DNA of 31,870 bases, taken from assembly GCA_938046755.1 (NCBI GenBank), contig CALIXC010000275.1, positions 1 to 31,870 on the forward strand. Direction: 5' to 3'. The notes beneath the pieces were generated by a model, which ran no database searches, was not told the DNA's origin, and worked only from the letters and a program-made list of their open reading frames with translations. Both the position numbers and the translations under genes were made by a program. The DNA is from an uncultured Lautropia sp. GTDB taxonomy: Bacteria; Pseudomonadota; Gammaproteobacteria; Burkholderiales; Burkholderiaceae_E. This document shows positions 31,841 to 31,870 of the stretch, one piece after another (position 1 is the stretch's first letter; every line of letters starts with the position of its first letter).

Positions 31841-31870
31841 TCACGGCCTGCGAAATTCAGACAGGATCAG
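31841..31870 (-). CDS. Possible C-terminal tail of a gene entering from the right edge
   Basis: A minus-strand terminator implies that a gene ends just to its right. The frame reading LILSEFRRP and then TGA (31843-31841) is the longest open one at the edge, but the other two minus frames also have stops within 20 bases, so the choice of frame is a guess. The gene cannot be identified from nine residues. Confidence 0.25.
   Translation of the reverse strand: MILSEFRRP

Noticed and set aside
1..31870. Search for tRNA, rRNA, CRISPR arrays, transposases, integrases or toxin-antitoxin pairs
   Set aside because: I saw no cloverleaf-like sequence, no spaced direct repeats and no protein of these kinds by eye; a tool-based scan could still reveal small RNAs.

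Overview
The window reads as ordinary, gene-dense chromosome from a high-GC Gram-negative bacterium, most likely a beta-proteobacterium of the order Burkholderiales. The grounds are the gene neighbourhoods: ygfZ / mltG-tmk-holB-pilZ-tatD, yciB-bolA-ppiC and pqiABC. There is also a full RecBCD enzyme and a separate (not fused) MnmD methyltransferase. A Lautropia-like organism is a guess from this gene content and the Ala/Ser-rich insertions in core proteins; it needs a database comparison. I see no prophage, insertion sequence, CRISPR array, rRNA or tRNA.

Layout. 1-1505: 5' part of a minus-strand gene for an unrecognised Ala-rich lipoprotein that runs off the left edge. 1641-5714: minus-strand operon mltG-tmk-holB-pilZ-tatD with 4-base start/stop overlaps, linking septal glycan release, dTMP synthesis, the clamp-loader delta' subunit, type IV pilus assembly and a TatD nuclease. 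5835-7142: divergent ygfZ, convergent with a large acyl-CoA dehydrogenase (7150-8997). 8998-9330: a 333-base intergenic region with an AT-rich stretch, a palindrome and a four-codon reading frame touching the yciB start. 9331-11085: plus-strand yciB-bolA-ppiC, closed by a strong terminator. 11311-12600: sstT (minus). 12766-17378: minus-strand pqiA-pqiB-pqiC-tadA, an envelope lipid-transport set plus tRNA adenosine deaminase. 17394-18404: mnmD (plus), whose start lies 15 bases from that of pqiA. 18411-19914: a glycosyltransferase/four-helix flippase-like pair (minus). 20053-30654: recC-recB-recD (minus), about one third of the window. 30795-31526: an alpha/beta hydrolase with a recognisable promoter and overlapping inverted repeat. 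31747-31870: a minus-strand terminator and hairpin belonging to a gene beyond the right edge.

Most of the window is conserved housekeeping. The less explained items are the left-edge lipoprotein, the GT2/four-helix pair, the disordered insertions in YgfZ, MnmD, RecB and RecC, the upstream micro-ORF of yciB, and several hairpins and palindromes. I did not find a convincing new multi-gene system.
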